Below, piece by piece: positions 16,549 to 26,028 of a stretch of 64,000 nucleotides of DNA (position 1 is the first letter of the stretch; the number at the start of each line of letters is the position of its first letter). Where the stretch lies: contig NZ_NQKX01000008.1 in assembly GCF_002252635.1 (NCBI RefSeq), positions 62,001 to 126,000 of the forward strand. Reading direction: 5' to 3'. The notes beneath the pieces are model-generated. The model saw only the letters and a program-made list of their open reading frames with translations, did not search any database and was not told the origin of the DNA. The position numbers and the translations under genes are program-made. This DNA comes from Synechococcus sp. MW101C3. Lineage in GTDB: Bacteria > Cyanobacteriota > Cyanobacteriia > PCC-6307 > Cyanobiaceae.

Positions 16549-17577
16549 TCATGGGTCGAAGCGGATGATCGTCTTGGTTCCGGTGAGGTTGCGCACCTTC
16601 GCGGTATCGGCCGGATCCAGCGCGAGCCGCACCTCCACCACCCGCGCGTCGGCATCGCCGGTGGGATCGGTGGCGAGCACCTCCCGCTGCTGCACCTGCG
16701 GACTGATCCGGATCACGCGGGCGCGCAGGCTGCCATCGAAGCCGCCGTTCTCGCTGCTGATGCTGGCGGTCTGGCCGAGCTTCACCCGGCGGATGTCGCT
16801 CTCGTACACCTCGGCCACCACTTCCATGCGGTCGCTGGCACCGATCTGGAGGATGCCCTTGTCGCCGGGCCGCTCGCCCGCCCGGGCTTCGACGTTCAGA
16901 ACGGTGCCGCTGATCGGAGCACGCAACTCACTGTTCACCAGATCGGTTTCGGTGCGTGCGATCTGATCAAGGGCTTCACGCAGGTTGCCCTGCAGCTCCA
17001 GCAGCGTGAGTTCGCGCGTTTCCAGTTCGGAGGCAGCGACGGCGCCATTGCGGGCGAGCTGGCGGTAGCGGTTCACTTCACGCTCCAGCACGGCGACCCT
17101 GCGGTTCAAGTTGGCGATGCGGCTGCGCTCCAGGCTGCGCCGGGCCAGCAGCGAAGGGCGATTGTCGAAGCGCGCCAGCAACTGCCCCGCCGCCACGCTG
17201 TCGCCCTCCTGCACCAGCAGCTCGGAGATGCGGGGGCTGCCGCCCATCTCCGACATCGGTGCCGCCAGATTGCGGATGTCACCGGCCGGTTCGAGCCGGC
17301 CCAGCGCCGAAATGGCATCCACCACGGCAGGCCGGCTGCTGGCGACGGGTGCCGGCGTGGGGGCCGGCTTCGGGCGGAACTGCCAGGCCACCGCAGCCAC
17401 GCCCGCCACCACGAGCGCCGCGATCGCGAGGCGCAGGGCGCGGGGACGGCCGGGAGTCAGGGAAGCTCCGGCGGATCGTCGAACAGAAGCTCCTCGATGT
17501 ACCGGTCGGCCCACGCTGGGCTGAAGGCCTTCTCCAGCACCCGCCGCGTCTTGTCGTTTCGTTTCTGTTGCTGGCAA
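16549..17577 (-). CDS. devB: Membrane fusion protein, DevB family
   Basis: Periplasmic adaptor (HlyD-like) that bridges the DevC/DevA transporter to an outer-membrane channel. After one membrane helix ([18 protein letters not shown]) come a lipoyl half ([22 protein letters not shown]), a coiled-coil hairpin of about 90 residues, the second lipoyl half ([19 protein letters not shown]) and a beta-barrel. The longest frame starts at 17577, inside pcyA. A GTG at 17514 would leave 28 residues before the helix and is equally plausible. Either way it overlaps the pcyA end, so translation of the two is probably coupled. Confidence 0.9.
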   Translation of the reverse strand: MPATETKRQDAAGAGEGLQPSVGRPVHRGASVRRSAGASLTPGRPRALRLAIAALVVAGVAAVAWQFRPKPAPTPAPVASSRPAVVDAISALGRLEPAGDIRNLAAPMSEMGGSPRISELLVQEGDSVAAGQLLARFDNRPSLLARRSLERSRIANLNRRVAVLEREVNRYRQLARNGAVAASELETRELTLLELQGNLREALDQIARTETDLVNSELRAPISGTVLNVEARAGERPGDKGILQIGASDRMEVVAEVYESDIRRVKLGQTASISSENGGFDGSLRARVIRISPQVQQREVLATDPTGDADARVVEVRLALDPADTAKVRNLTGTKTIIRFDP

Positions 17578-18200
17578 TACGACAGCTGACCGTGATACCG
17601 GGCAACCGTAGCTGGATCGTCCCAGGATTGAAAGTGGGCGGCCTGGGCTGCGGCCGAGAGCACCGCCAGAAAGCCCTGCACTTCTTCAATGAACCAGCCC
17701 TCCTCCTGGGCGGTTGCCGGGCGCACGAACCGCACGTAGGGCGAGAAGATCGTGCCCCAGGGCGGCAGCTCCCGTGGCTGGCTGAAGGGATGCACCGGCA
17801 GGGCCGCCAGGGCCCCGGCGATGCCCTCCGGCAGCGCACCGCGGGTGGGGGAGAGATCGGCGATCGCGGCGGACACCCCCGCCGGCCCGGCCACGATGTC
17901 GGCGCCGAACACCGGCAGATCGACGCGGGGATCAGGGAAGTAGACGCAGTGAAGGATCTGCAGACCGGCCCCCAGCCTGGCGGTTTCCAGATGCAGCTTG
18001 CGCAGGCCGCGGCAGCGGCGCAGCTCGTTGTGGATGAACAGCCGCTCGCCATCGAGGCTGCCGCTGATCGCCTCCAGGTCGTCGGCGATCGCCAGCGGCT
18101 CCAGCTCTGGCAGCGCCTGCCAGCTGCTGCGGATCGCTGCCGCCAGCGTGTCCACCAAGGGGTGCACCCCGCCGGTGGCTGGGATCGTGGCGCTCGCCAA
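17457..18200 (-). CDS. pcyA: Phycocyanobilin:ferredoxin oxidoreductase
   Basis: Reduces biliverdin IX-alpha to phycocyanobilin, the phycobilisome chromophore, with four electrons from ferredoxin. Key residues known from the family are present: Glu in HLETARLG, His in [10 protein letters not shown] and Asp in FGADIVAGP, plus the C-terminal [19 protein letters not shown]. No ATG fits. TTG at 18200 gives 247 residues, matching the usual 240-250, whereas the longest frame adds 83 unrelated residues. It is divergent from the first M16 peptidase across only 52 bases and leads into devBCA. Confidence 0.93.
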   Translation of the reverse strand: MASATIPATGGVHPLVDTLAAAIRSSWQALPELEPLAIADDLEAISGSLDGERLFIHNELRRCRGLRKLHLETARLGAGLQILHCVYFPDPRVDLPVFGADIVAGPAGVSAAIADLSPTRGALPEGIAGALAALPVHPFSQPRELPPWGTIFSPYVRFVRPATAQEEGWFIEEVQGFLAVLSAAAQAAHFQSWDDPATVARYHGQLSYCQQQKRNDKTRRVLEKAFSPAWADRYIEELLFDDPPELP

Positions 18201-18252
18201 TGCAGCCTCAGCCAGCAGAATGCTGATCTTCCCACGGCCAGGATCTGAACCG

Positions 18253-19596
18253 TTGAGCTCCCTGCCTGCCCTGCATGAGGCCCTGCCGACGCCCCAGGCC
18301 TTCCATCTCCAGAACGGCGTTCCGGTGGTGAGTGTGCGGCAGGAGCAGGCGCCGGTGGTCTGCCTGGATTTCTGGTGCCGCGCCGGCAGCGCCAGCGAGC
18401 AGGCGGCCGAATCCGGCCTGGCCCACTTCCTCGAGCACATGGTGTTCAAGGGCAGCGAAACCCTTGCCCCTGGAGCGTTCGATCAGCGCATCGAGGCGCT
18501 CGGCGGCAGCAGCAATGCCGCCACCGGCTTCGATGACGTTCACTACCACGTGCTGATTCCACCGGCGGCGGCGGCGGAAGCCCTCGATCTGCTGCTGGAT
18601 CTGGTGCTGCACCCGCGCCTGGAGGCCTCCGATTTCGACATGGAGCGCCAGGTGGTGCTCGAAGAACTCGCCCAGAGCGAAGACCAGCCGGAGGACGTGG
18701 CCTTTCAGCGGCTGCTGGCGCTGGCCTGCCCAGGTCATGCCTACGGACTGGCGATTCTCGGTGAGCGCGAGGCCCTCACCCGCCACAACCCCGAGCGCAT
18801 GGCTGCCTTCCACCGGCGCGGCTACCGGCCCAGCGCCTGCAGCCTGGCGGTGGCCGGTGCCCTCGATGGACTGGATCTCGAGGCCATGGTGGCGGGCAGC
18901 GCCCTGGCCGACCTGGCTGATCCTGCAGGCCTCTCCGCCAGTGCCGGACCCGGCGAGCCCCCTGCTACCACCACACCAGCCACTCCATCGGCCCCTGCTT
19001 CTGCGCCCTCAGCCGCTCCTGCCCCAGTCCTCGCGCTGCAGCCCGGCCGCCACACCCTCCGGCTCCCTCGCCTGGAGGCGGCCCGCCTGCTGATGGTGTG
19101 GCAACTGCCCGCCGCTGCCGATCTGGAGGCCACGGCCGGCGCTGACCTGCTCACCACCCTGCTGGCGGAGGGACGCCGCAGCCGTCTGGTGCAGCGGTTG
19201 CGGGAGGATCTGCGCCTGGTGGAAAGTGTTGACCTCGATCTCAACGTGCTCGAGGCCGGCAGCCTGGCCCTGCTCGAAGCCGTCTGCGAACCCGATCAGG
19301 CGGAGGCTGTGGAGGCGGAGATCGTCAAGGTCTGGCAGGAGCTCAGCGCCACGCCCCCCAGCACCAGCGAGTGGGAGCGTGCCCAGCGGCTGGTGGCGAA
19401 CGGCTATCGCTTTGGTCTGGAGGCGGCTTCGCCGGTGGCGGGGCTGATCGGCAACCAGAGCCTCTGGGGGCGGCTGGAGCCCCTGCAGGAGCCGCTCGAA
19501 CGGTTGCGGCTCTGGACGCCGCAACGGCTGCACGCTGAGATCCTGCCCCTGTTCGCCCCTGAGCGCGCCTGCCGTGTGCTGGCCCTGCCCGCATGA
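18253..19596 (+). CDS. M16 zinc peptidase, catalytic subunit
   Basis: Pitrilysin/insulinase-type metalloprotease with the inverted zinc motif HFLEH in [15 protein letters not shown] near residue 60. The conserved second Glu follows about 75 residues later ([17 protein letters not shown]). At 447 residues it is a two-domain half-enzyme; a Pro/Ala/Thr-rich linker separates the domains. I chose TTG 18253 ([14 protein letters not shown]); an ATG at 18220 would add 11 residues. It overlaps the next M16 gene by four bases (ATGA), so the two form a heterodimer by analogy with bacterial and mitochondrial processing peptidases. Confidence 0.9.
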   Translation: MSSLPALHEALPTPQAFHLQNGVPVVSVRQEQAPVVCLDFWCRAGSASEQAAESGLAHFLEHMVFKGSETLAPGAFDQRIEALGGSSNAATGFDDVHYHVLIPPAAAAEALDLLLDLVLHPRLEASDFDMERQVVLEELAQSEDQPEDVAFQRLLALACPGHAYGLAILGEREALTRHNPERMAAFHRRGYRPSACSLAVAGALDGLDLEAMVAGSALADLADPAGLSASAGPGEPPATTTPATPSAPASAPSAAPAPVLALQPGRHTLRLPRLEAARLLMVWQLPAAADLEATAGADLLTTLLAEGRRSRLVQRLREDLRLVESVDLDLNVLEAGSLALLEAVCEPDQAEAVEAEIVKVWQELSATPPSTSEWERAQRLVANGYRFGLEAASPVAGLIGNQSLWGRLEPLQEPLERLRLWTPQRLHAEILPLFAPERACRVLALPA

Positions 19597-20936
19597 GCAT
19601 TCCTCCCATCCCCCCCCTGCCGGCGCCTGACACCTTCACCCTGAGCAGCGGCTGTCCGGTCTGGGTGAGCCGGCGCCCTGGCCCGGCGATCCTGTCGGCG
19701 CGCCTTTGGATCAGGGGCGGCAGCGCTGCCGACCCGCCCGGTGAGCGGGGTCGCGCCCAGCTGCTGGCCGGCCTGCTCACCCGCGGCTGCGGAAACCTCA
19801 GTGGCGAGGCGATTGCCGATCTGGTGGAGGGCCTCGGCGATGAACTGCGCTGCGAAGCCAGCGAAGACGCCCTGGTGATCAGCCTCAAGTGCGCCACGGC
19901 CGATGCCTCTGCCGTGCTGCCGCTGCTGCACACCATGGTGCGCAGCCCGTGGCTGGCGCCGGATCAGCTCAGCCTTGAGCGGCAGCTCAACCTGCAGACC
20001 CTCGCCCGCCAGCGGGAAGATCCGTTCCAGCAGGCCCACGATCTGTTGCGCCGCCAGCTCTACGGCCAGGGGGGCTACGGCCATGACCCCCTGGGTGTGG
20101 ACGATGAGCTCGCCGCCGTGGAGCGGCCCCGGTTAGCGCAGGCCGCCGCCGGGCTCGGCTCGCAGGGGGCGGTGCTGGTGATGGCGGGCCAACCGCCCGA
20201 GGCGGTGAGGGATCTGCTGGAGGTGGCGGATGAGGGTCAGGAACCCTCTCCCTGGACCACCTTTGCGCCGCAGCCCGGCGCCGGCCCCGCAGGCTGCGGC
20301 GGCCCTGAGCTGGTGACGGTGGAGCAGGACACCGAGCAGCTGGTGCTGATGCTCGGAGCCGCCACGGTGCCCCTGGCCGATCCCCGCTCCCTGGCTCTGC
20401 GCCTGCTGCAGTGCCATCTCGGTGTGGGCATGTCCAGCCGGCTGTTCGTGGCCCTGCGCGAAGAGCACGGCCTTGCCTACGACGTGGGTGTGCACCTGCC
20501 GGCTCGCCGCGGGGCCGCCCCGTTCGTCTGCCACCTCTCCAGTTCAGCCGAGCGGGCGGCGCTGGCCACCACCGAGCTGCTGAACGAATGGCAGCGGCTG
20601 CTGGATCAACCCCTCACCCTCCCGGAGTGGCAGCTCGCCCTCGCGAAGTTCCGCGGTTCCGCTGCGGTTGGCCGCCAGACGGGTGGCCAGGTGGCCGATC
20701 GCCAGGCGCTGGTGCTCGGCCATGGCCTGCCCTGGTCCTACGCCGATGAGGCGGTGGTCCGCGCCGAAGCGCTCACCCCCCACGCCCTGCAGCAAGTGGC
20801 GCGCAGATTGCTGGCAGCCCCCAGCCTCAGCCTGTGCGGTCCAGCTGGCGCCCTCGCCATGGCGGAACGGGCCTGGGCCGCTCACCCGTTGGGGCGTTCG
20901 GCAGTGGGGTCCGTGTCAGCGGCGGCGCAGAGCTGA
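19593..20936 (+). CDS. M16 peptidase, non-catalytic partner
   Basis: Second M16-fold protein, also 447 residues, but the zinc motif is missing: the aligned segment reads GRAQLLAGLLTRGCG rather than HxxEH. It keeps the scaffold and a C-terminal substrate-clamp-like segment (REEHGLAYDVGVHLPARRG). Such inactive partners supply the substrate-binding Arg/Tyr face to the active chain. Its ATG overlaps the stop of the catalytic gene. The last 55 bases overlap sipA on the opposite strand. The native substrate is not known. Confidence 0.9.
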   Translation: MSIPPIPPLPAPDTFTLSSGCPVWVSRRPGPAILSARLWIRGGSAADPPGERGRAQLLAGLLTRGCGNLSGEAIADLVEGLGDELRCEASEDALVISLKCATADASAVLPLLHTMVRSPWLAPDQLSLERQLNLQTLARQREDPFQQAHDLLRRQLYGQGGYGHDPLGVDDELAAVERPRLAQAAAGLGSQGAVLVMAGQPPEAVRDLLEVADEGQEPSPWTTFAPQPGAGPAGCGGPELVTVEQDTEQLVLMLGAATVPLADPRSLALRLLQCHLGVGMSSRLFVALREEHGLAYDVGVHLPARRGAAPFVCHLSSSAERAALATTELLNEWQRLLDQPLTLPEWQLALAKFRGSAAVGRQTGGQVADRQALVLGHGLPWSYADEAVVRAEALTPHALQQVARRLLAAPSLSLCGPAGALAMAERAWAAHPLGRSAVGSVSAAAQS

Positions 20937-21145
20937 TCGGGCTCCAGCAGAAAGGTGCCACGCCGAAAGCGCACGGCCAGCTGTCCCAGTGCTCTGAGGC
21001 TCACCACCTGACCCACCTCTCCGCTGTCCACCAGATCGGGCGGTCGCAGCATCGGCATCGGGTCGGCGGTCTTGAGATAGGCCGGCCGCTCGCCCAGCTG
21101 CACCAGGGCACCGACGGCATAGGCAGGGGATGGCGGTTCGTCCAT
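20882..21145 (-). CDS. sipA: SipA-like NblS-interacting regulator (DUF3148)
   Basis: Small beta-barrel regulator. SipA binds the sensor kinase NblS and modulates high-light and nutrient-stress signalling in cyanobacteria. The 87-residue protein has the family core PAYLKTADPMPMLRPPDLV followed by GEVGQVVSLRALGQLAVRFRRGTFLL. ATG 21145 (MDEPPSPAYAVG) is the sensible start; the longer frame upstream has no similarity. Ten bases separate it from the divergent bioY start. Its 3' end overlaps the second M16 gene. No nblS is in the window. Confidence 0.88.
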   Translation of the reverse strand: MDEPPSPAYAVGALVQLGERPAYLKTADPMPMLRPPDLVDSGEVGQVVSLRALGQLAVRFRRGTFLLEPDQLCAAADTDPTAERPNG

Positions 21146-21155
21146 TGGCAAGGCT

Positions 21156-21782
21156 GTGCAGCTGCCCCCCACTACAGCAGGATGGAGCCAACCAGATCTC
21201 CCTTGCTTGCGGGCCTTAGCTAACTGCAGCGGCGCCATCGTCGGACTTCTGCTGATCATCAGCGGCGGCCTGATCCGTGTCGCCGTTGCCATGCCCTTCG
21301 TGGATGGGGGTTACGCCCTGCGCGAACTGCCGGTCACCGCACAGGTGCCGGCCCTGTTGCTCACTGCCCTGGTGTGCGGCCCACGGCCGGCCCTGCTGGC
21401 GGCGGTGGCCTACCTGAGCCTTGGCCTGCTGGTGCTGCCGGTGTTCCACACCGGTGGCGGCATGGCCTACCTGCTCGATCCGGGCTTCGGCTTTCTGGCC
21501 GGTTTCATCCCGGCCGCCTGGCTGAGCGGCCGCCTGGCCAGCCAGCCCGGCATGGGCGAACTGCTGCGCCTGATGGGGGCGGCGCTGTTCGGCCTGGGGG
21601 TGATCCAGCTGTGCGGCCTCGCCTACCTGCTGCTCGGTGGACTTGTGGGCCGCTGGGGAGGGGGCCTGGGCGATCTGCTGCTCGCCTACAGCCTCGGTCC
21701 GCTGCTGCCCCAGCTGATGCTCTGCTGCGCCGTGGCGGTGCTGGCCGTGCCGCTGCGCCGGCTGCTGCTGGTCAGCTCGTGA
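21156..21782 (+). CDS. bioY: BioY family biotin transporter
   Basis: S-component of an ECF-type vitamin transporter, taking up biotin through the inner membrane. The 208 residues hold about five or six membrane helices. The family segments FVDGGYALRELPVTAQVPALL, YLSLGLLVLPVFHTGGG and LLDPGFGFLAGFIPAAWLSG are clear. The ATG at 21156 is the longest start; a TTG at 21207 would also place translation just before the first helix. No EcfA or EcfT genes are adjacent, so it either works alone or uses distant energising subunits. It leads into lspA after 13 bases. Confidence 0.9.
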   Translation: MQLPPTTAGWSQPDLPCLRALANCSGAIVGLLLIISGGLIRVAVAMPFVDGGYALRELPVTAQVPALLLTALVCGPRPALLAAVAYLSLGLLVLPVFHTGGGMAYLLDPGFGFLAGFIPAAWLSGRLASQPGMGELLRLMGAALFGLGVIQLCGLAYLLLGGLVGRWGGGLGDLLLAYSLGPLLPQLMLCCAVAVLAVPLRRLLLVSS

Positions 21783-21795
21783 ACGGGGGGCCGTC

Positions 21796-22272
21796 ATGAG
21801 CCTCGCCGGCCATCGCCGCCGCGCCGCCTGGATCACCGCCCTGGTGGTGCTGGTGCTCGATCAGGCCAGCAAGGCCTGGGCCCTGTCGGCCCTCTCCGGC
21901 ACCTCCAGCAGCCCGTTGCTGCCCGGTCTGCTGCGCCTGCGCCTCGTCTTCAACACCGGCGCCGCCTTCAGCCTGTTCACCGGCTCCACCAAGGCGCTGG
22001 CGCTGGTGAGCCTGGTGGTAGCGATCGGCCTGGGGGTGTGGATCCATCGCCAGAGCAGCCTGCGCCGCTGGCAGTGGCTGGGGGTGGGGGCGCTGTTGGG
22101 TGGTGCGCTCGGTAATGGCCTCGACCGCTGGCGGTTCGGCTGGGTGGTGGATTTTCTCGAACTGGTGCCGGTGCGCTTTCCGGTGTTCAACCTGGCGGAT
22201 GTGGCGATCAACGTAGCCGTGATCTGCCTGGCGCTCGACCTGCTGGAGGAGAGCCGTGGTCGCGGGACTTGA
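21796..22272 (+). CDS. lspA: Lipoprotein signal peptidase II
   Basis: Inner-membrane aspartyl protease that cleaves the signal peptide of prolipoproteins after lipid attachment. The 158 residues have four membrane helices and both catalytic Asp boxes (GNGLDRWRFGWVVDF and FNLADVAIN), plus the N-terminal DQASK and FNTGAAFS motifs. It lies between bioY and the FHA-PBP gene and overlaps the latter by 17 bases, indicating one transcript and coupled translation. Confidence 0.97.
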   Translation: MSLAGHRRRAAWITALVVLVLDQASKAWALSALSGTSSSPLLPGLLRLRLVFNTGAAFSLFTGSTKALALVSLVVAIGLGVWIHRQSSLRRWQWLGVGALLGGALGNGLDRWRFGWVVDFLELVPVRFPVFNLADVAINVAVICLALDLLEESRGRGT

Positions 22273-24439
22273 GCGCCTCAAGCAGCGCCTGGCGCAGCCG
22301 CCCGAAGCGGGAGGCGCTGTGCTGGAGGTGTTCCTCCCCGGTCAGCCCTCACGCCGGTTGGCGCTCTACGGCGGCCTCTATCGCATCGGCCGCGATAACC
22401 GCCTGGAGGTCGGCATCGACCATCCGGCGGTGAGCAAGCAGCACGCGTTGCTGGAGCAGGTGGGCGGTGACTGGCTGATCCGCGATGACAACTCCACCAA
22501 CGGCCTCTATTGGCGCGGCAGCCGGGTGACTGCACTGCTCCTGCGGGACGGCGACGTGGTGCGGCTCGGCCCGCCCTCGGAGCCGGGGTTGCCAGAACTG
22601 GTGTTCCAGCGGCGACCCATGCCCCGGCTGCTGCGCCTGGCCCGGGCCGGCACCTTGGCATTGGCGGGCGCTGCCGGGGCCGGCCTGCTGCTGCTGGGTC
22701 TGTCAGCGCTGCAGTTGCCGCTGCGCGGCAGCCTGGCGCCGGTGCGGGGCCCGCTGGCCCTCTACGACCGCGCCAACCGGCCCCTGCAATCAGCCGATTC
22801 GCGCGAACACCGCGAGAACAAGAACCTCTCCGATTTCCCGCCGGTGCTGCGGGATGCGCTGCTGGCCAGTGAGGACAGCCGCTTCTGGTGGCATCCGGGG
22901 GTGGATCCGATCGGCACCGGTCGCGCCCTGGTCACCAACCTGCTGGGCGGGCGCGTGCTGGAGGGGGGCAGCACACTCACCCAGCAGCTGGCCCGCAGCC
23001 TCTACCCCGATCAGGTGGGACAGGGCGAGACCCTGGCCCGCAAGTGGCGCGAGCTGCTGGTGGCGCTGCAGCTGGAAGCCCGATTCAGCAAGAGCGAGCT
23101 GCTGCTCAGCTACCTCAACCGGGTGTATCTGGGCGTGGGCTGGGGCTTCGAGGATGCCGCCCGCAGCTACTTCGGCAAACCCACCGCCAGGCTCGATCTG
23201 GATGAAGCGGCCCTGCTGGTGGGTCTGCTCCCTTCGCCGAACGGCCACGATCCCTGCTCCAATCCCCAGGCGGCGCTGGACGCGCGCAATGCCGTGCTCG
23301 CCAAGATGGCCGACACGGGAAAGATCAGCGCTGATCAGGCCCGCCAGGCCCGCCGCCGGCCGATTCAGCTCGGCCCCAAGGCCTGCCGCAGTGGCCAGGG
23401 ACGCCCGGCGCCCTTCTACACCGATCAGGTGCGCGCTGATCTGGAAACCCTGGTGGGTGCGGAGGTGGCCGTGGAGGGCAACTTCCTGGTGGAGACCCAC
23501 TTTGATCCGGCGTTGCAGCAGGTGGTGGAGCGCCAGCTGCGGCGGGCCCTGGCCCGCGGCGGCGCCTCGGAAGGGGCGGTGGTGGTGCTCGACAGCCGCA
23601 GCGGCGGGATGCTGGCGATCGCCGGCGGCCGCGATTACCGCCGCAGCCAGTTCAACCGGGCCAGCATGGCCCTCAGGCAGCCCGGCAGCACCTTCAAGCT
23701 GTTCACCTACGTGGCGGCGCTGGAGCGTGGTGCCAAGCCCGGCGATGGCATCGACTGCGGCCCGCTCACCTGGGCGGGGCAATCCTTCGCCAGCACCTGC
23801 CGCGGCGCGATCAGCCAGCGGCAGGCCTTCGCGATGAGCAGCAACACCGCCGCGCTGCGGCTGGCCCGCCGCGTCGGGCTGGAGGCGGTCGAGCAGACGG
23901 CCCGAGACCTCGGTATCACCTCGCCACTGCATGCCGTTCCCGGGCTGGCCCTTGGCCAGAGTGAGGTGGTGCTGACCGAGCTCACCGCCGCTTACGCGGC
24001 TGTGGTCAACGACGGGGTGTGGCATGCGCCCAGCACCATCCGCCGCCTCACCGATGCCGAAACCTGTGCCGGCCTCGACAGCGCCCGCTGTCGCGAGCAG
24101 CGGGCCCGCACTGCCAGAAGCGTGAGCCCGGGGCGGCAAGTGGTCAAACCCCAGACGGCCAAGGCCATGCAAGGGATGATGCGCGCGGTGGTGCGTTCCG
24201 GCACCGGCACTGCCGCCTACCTGGGTGGCAACGAGGGTGGCAAGACCGGCACCACCAACGAGGCGCGTGACCTGGTGTTCGTGGGCTTCGAACCGCGCCG
24301 GCACATGGTGATGGGCATCTGGCTCGGCAACGACGACAACCGCCCCACCGGTGGCTCCAGCGCCCAGGCCGCTGCCCTCTGGGGCGACATCATGCGGGCG
24401 GCGCCCAGCGGCACCCCAGCCGCCGTCGCCCGGCGCTGA
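22256..24439 (+). CDS. Class A penicillin-binding protein with N-terminal FHA domain
   Basis: Bifunctional peptidoglycan synthase fused to a phosphothreonine-binding module. Residues 20-115 form an FHA domain (YRIGRDNRLEVGI, VSKQHALLE, NSTNGLYWRG) on the cytoplasmic side. A membrane helix follows near 130-155, then glycosyltransferase 51 with its catalytic Glu in ASEDSRFWWHPG (about residue 205) and EGGSTLTQQLARSL. The transpeptidase has SxxK in QPGSTFKLF (about 477), SSN (about 527) and GGKTGTTNEARD (about 662). Start is GTG 22256, inside lspA. The FHA domain implies control by Ser/Thr phosphorylation; no kinase gene is nearby. The stop overlaps the next ATG. Confidence 0.94.
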   Translation: MVAGLERLKQRLAQPPEAGGAVLEVFLPGQPSRRLALYGGLYRIGRDNRLEVGIDHPAVSKQHALLEQVGGDWLIRDDNSTNGLYWRGSRVTALLLRDGDVVRLGPPSEPGLPELVFQRRPMPRLLRLARAGTLALAGAAGAGLLLLGLSALQLPLRGSLAPVRGPLALYDRANRPLQSADSREHRENKNLSDFPPVLRDALLASEDSRFWWHPGVDPIGTGRALVTNLLGGRVLEGGSTLTQQLARSLYPDQVGQGETLARKWRELLVALQLEARFSKSELLLSYLNRVYLGVGWGFEDAARSYFGKPTARLDLDEAALLVGLLPSPNGHDPCSNPQAALDARNAVLAKMADTGKISADQARQARRRPIQLGPKACRSGQGRPAPFYTDQVRADLETLVGAEVAVEGNFLVETHFDPALQQVVERQLRRALARGGASEGAVVVLDSRSGGMLAIAGGRDYRRSQFNRASMALRQPGSTFKLFTYVAALERGAKPGDGIDCGPLTWAGQSFASTCRGAISQRQAFAMSSNTAALRLARRVGLEAVEQTARDLGITSPLHAVPGLALGQSEVVLTELTAAYAAVVNDGVWHAPSTIRRLTDAETCAGLDSARCREQRARTARSVSPGRQVVKPQTAKAMQGMMRAVVRSGTGTAAYLGGNEGGKTGTTNEARDLVFVGFEPRRHMVMGIWLGNDDNRPTGGSSAQAAALWGDIMRAAPSGTPAAVARR

Positions 24440-26028
24440 TGCCCCGCTTCCGCCTCTGGATCTGGCTGGCGGTGGCGCTGGCCGCCGTCGTGGCGGCCTC
24501 CGTGCTGATCCAGGCCGTCAACAATCTGCTCTGGCAACTCAGCTACCTGCTGCCGGCCTGGCTGGTGGGCCCGGTCACCCTGCTGTTGCTCGGTGGTGGT
24601 GTGCTGCTGGTGGCCCGCTTTGCCGGCCCCTGGCTGCTGGCCTGGCGCCGCCGCCCCCCGCCGGCAGCGCCGCCACCGCCGGCCGTGGCGCCCGGCAACC
24701 GCCAGGAGGCGGCCGAACGGCAGCTGCAGGCGATCGATCAGGTGCTCGAACGGGTCCGGGACGACGTGGCGCGCGTGGCGTTGCGGCAGGAGCGGGAACG
24801 GGTGGAGGCGGAGCTGGCCCGTGGTGATCTCGAGCTGGTGGTGTTCGGCACCGGCTCCACCGGCAAGACCTCCCTGATCCGTGCCCTGCTGGATGAAGTG
24901 GTGGGGGAGGTGGGTGCCGCGATGGGCTCCACCGGCGACTGCCGCGTCTACCGCCTGCGGCTCAAGGGACTGCGCCGCGGTCTGCGGCTGGTGGACACCC
25001 CCGGCATTCTGGAAGCAGGCAGTGATGGCCGCCAACGGGAGATCACGGCGCGGGAACGGGCCGCCCGCGCCGATCTGCTGCTCTTCGTGGTCGACGGCGA
25101 CCTGCGCGCCGCTGAACTGGAGGTGTTCGAGGCGCTCGCCAGCCTCGGCAAGCGCCTGTTGCTGGTGCTCAACAAGTGCGATCTGCGCGGCCAGGAGGAG
25201 GAGCGCCGCCTGCTTGAGCTGCTGCGCCGCCGCTGTTCCGGCCGCCTCGCCGACGAGGACGTGCTGCCCGCCAGCGCCGCCCCCCAGTCGGTACCGCTGC
25301 CCGGGGGCCGCCCGCACCAGCCGCTGCCGGAGATCGATGCCCTGCTGCGACGGATCGCCACCGTGCTGCATCAGGACGGTGAGGAGCTGCTGGCGGACAA
25401 CATCCTGTTGCAGAGCCGCCGGCTGAGCGAGGCCAGCCGGGCCCTGCTCAGCGCCCAGCGCCGCAGCGACGGCGAACGCATCGTGGATCGCTACATGTGG
25501 ATCGGTGCCGGGGTGCTCGTGGTGACGCCTCTGCCCGTGGTGGATCTGCTTGGCACCGCGGCGGTGAACGCCCAGATGGTGGTGGAGCTTGGCAAGGTCT
25601 ATGGCGTCACCCTCACGCGGGAGGCCGGCCAGGATCTGGCCCTGTCGGTGGGGCGCACGCTGGCCGGTCTTGGCGTGATCAAGGGCGGGCTGGCCCTGAT
25701 CGGCTCCGCCCTCACCCTCAACCTGCCGGCGCTGATCGTGAGCAAGGCGGTGCAGGGGGTGAGTGCGGCCTGGTTCACCCGCATTGCCGGTCAGAGCTTT
25801 CTCACCTACTTCGAGCAGGGGCAGGACTGGGGTGATGGCGGCATGCAGGAGGTGGTGCGCCGCCTCTACGACCTCAACCGCCGCGAGGGGGCCCTCAAGG
25901 ACTTCCTGCAGGCGGCCTTCAACCGGGTGGTGGAGCCGTTGCAGCGGCGGAAGGACCCCCAGCTGCCGCCACGCCCAGGGCCTCGGGGGGAGGGGGAAGC
26001 AGGGGGCCGCGGGCGTCGAGCACCGTGA
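24439..26028 (+). CDS. Membrane-anchored GTPase with DUF697 domain
   Basis: A 529-residue protein: two N-terminal membrane helices, a Pro/Ala linker, a short coiled coil (about 90-130), then a TrmE-Era-type G domain with P-loop GTGSTGKTS (about 136), DTPG (about 187) and NKCD (about 244). The C-terminal DUF697 region has hydrophobic helices (YMWIGAGVLVVTPLPVVDLLG). Relatives of this architecture are widespread in cyanobacteria with unknown function. The ATG overlaps the PBP stop (TGATG), so translation is coupled to the cell-wall synthase, pointing to an envelope role. The last 110 bases overlap a small gene on the other strand. Confidence 0.88.
   Translation: MPRFRLWIWLAVALAAVVAASVLIQAVNNLLWQLSYLLPAWLVGPVTLLLLGGGVLLVARFAGPWLLAWRRRPPPAAPPPPAVAPGNRQEAAERQLQAIDQVLERVRDDVARVALRQERERVEAELARGDLELVVFGTGSTGKTSLIRALLDEVVGEVGAAMGSTGDCRVYRLRLKGLRRGLRLVDTPGILEAGSDGRQREITARERAARADLLLFVVDGDLRAAELEVFEALASLGKRLLLVLNKCDLRGQEEERRLLELLRRRCSGRLADEDVLPASAAPQSVPLPGGRPHQPLPEIDALLRRIATVLHQDGEELLADNILLQSRRLSEASRALLSAQRRSDGERIVDRYMWIGAGVLVVTPLPVVDLLGTAAVNAQMVVELGKVYGVTLTREAGQDLALSVGRTLAGLGVIKGGLALIGSALTLNLPALIVSKAVQGVSAAWFTRIAGQSFLTYFEQGQDWGDGGMQEVVRRLYDLNRREGALKDFLQAAFNRVVEPLQRRKDPQLPPRPGPRGEGEAGGRGRRAP

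Noticed and set aside
19593-20936. Second M16 gene as a damaged pseudogene
   Set aside because: The missing zinc motif is normal for the non-catalytic partner in M16 heterodimers; length and frame are intact.
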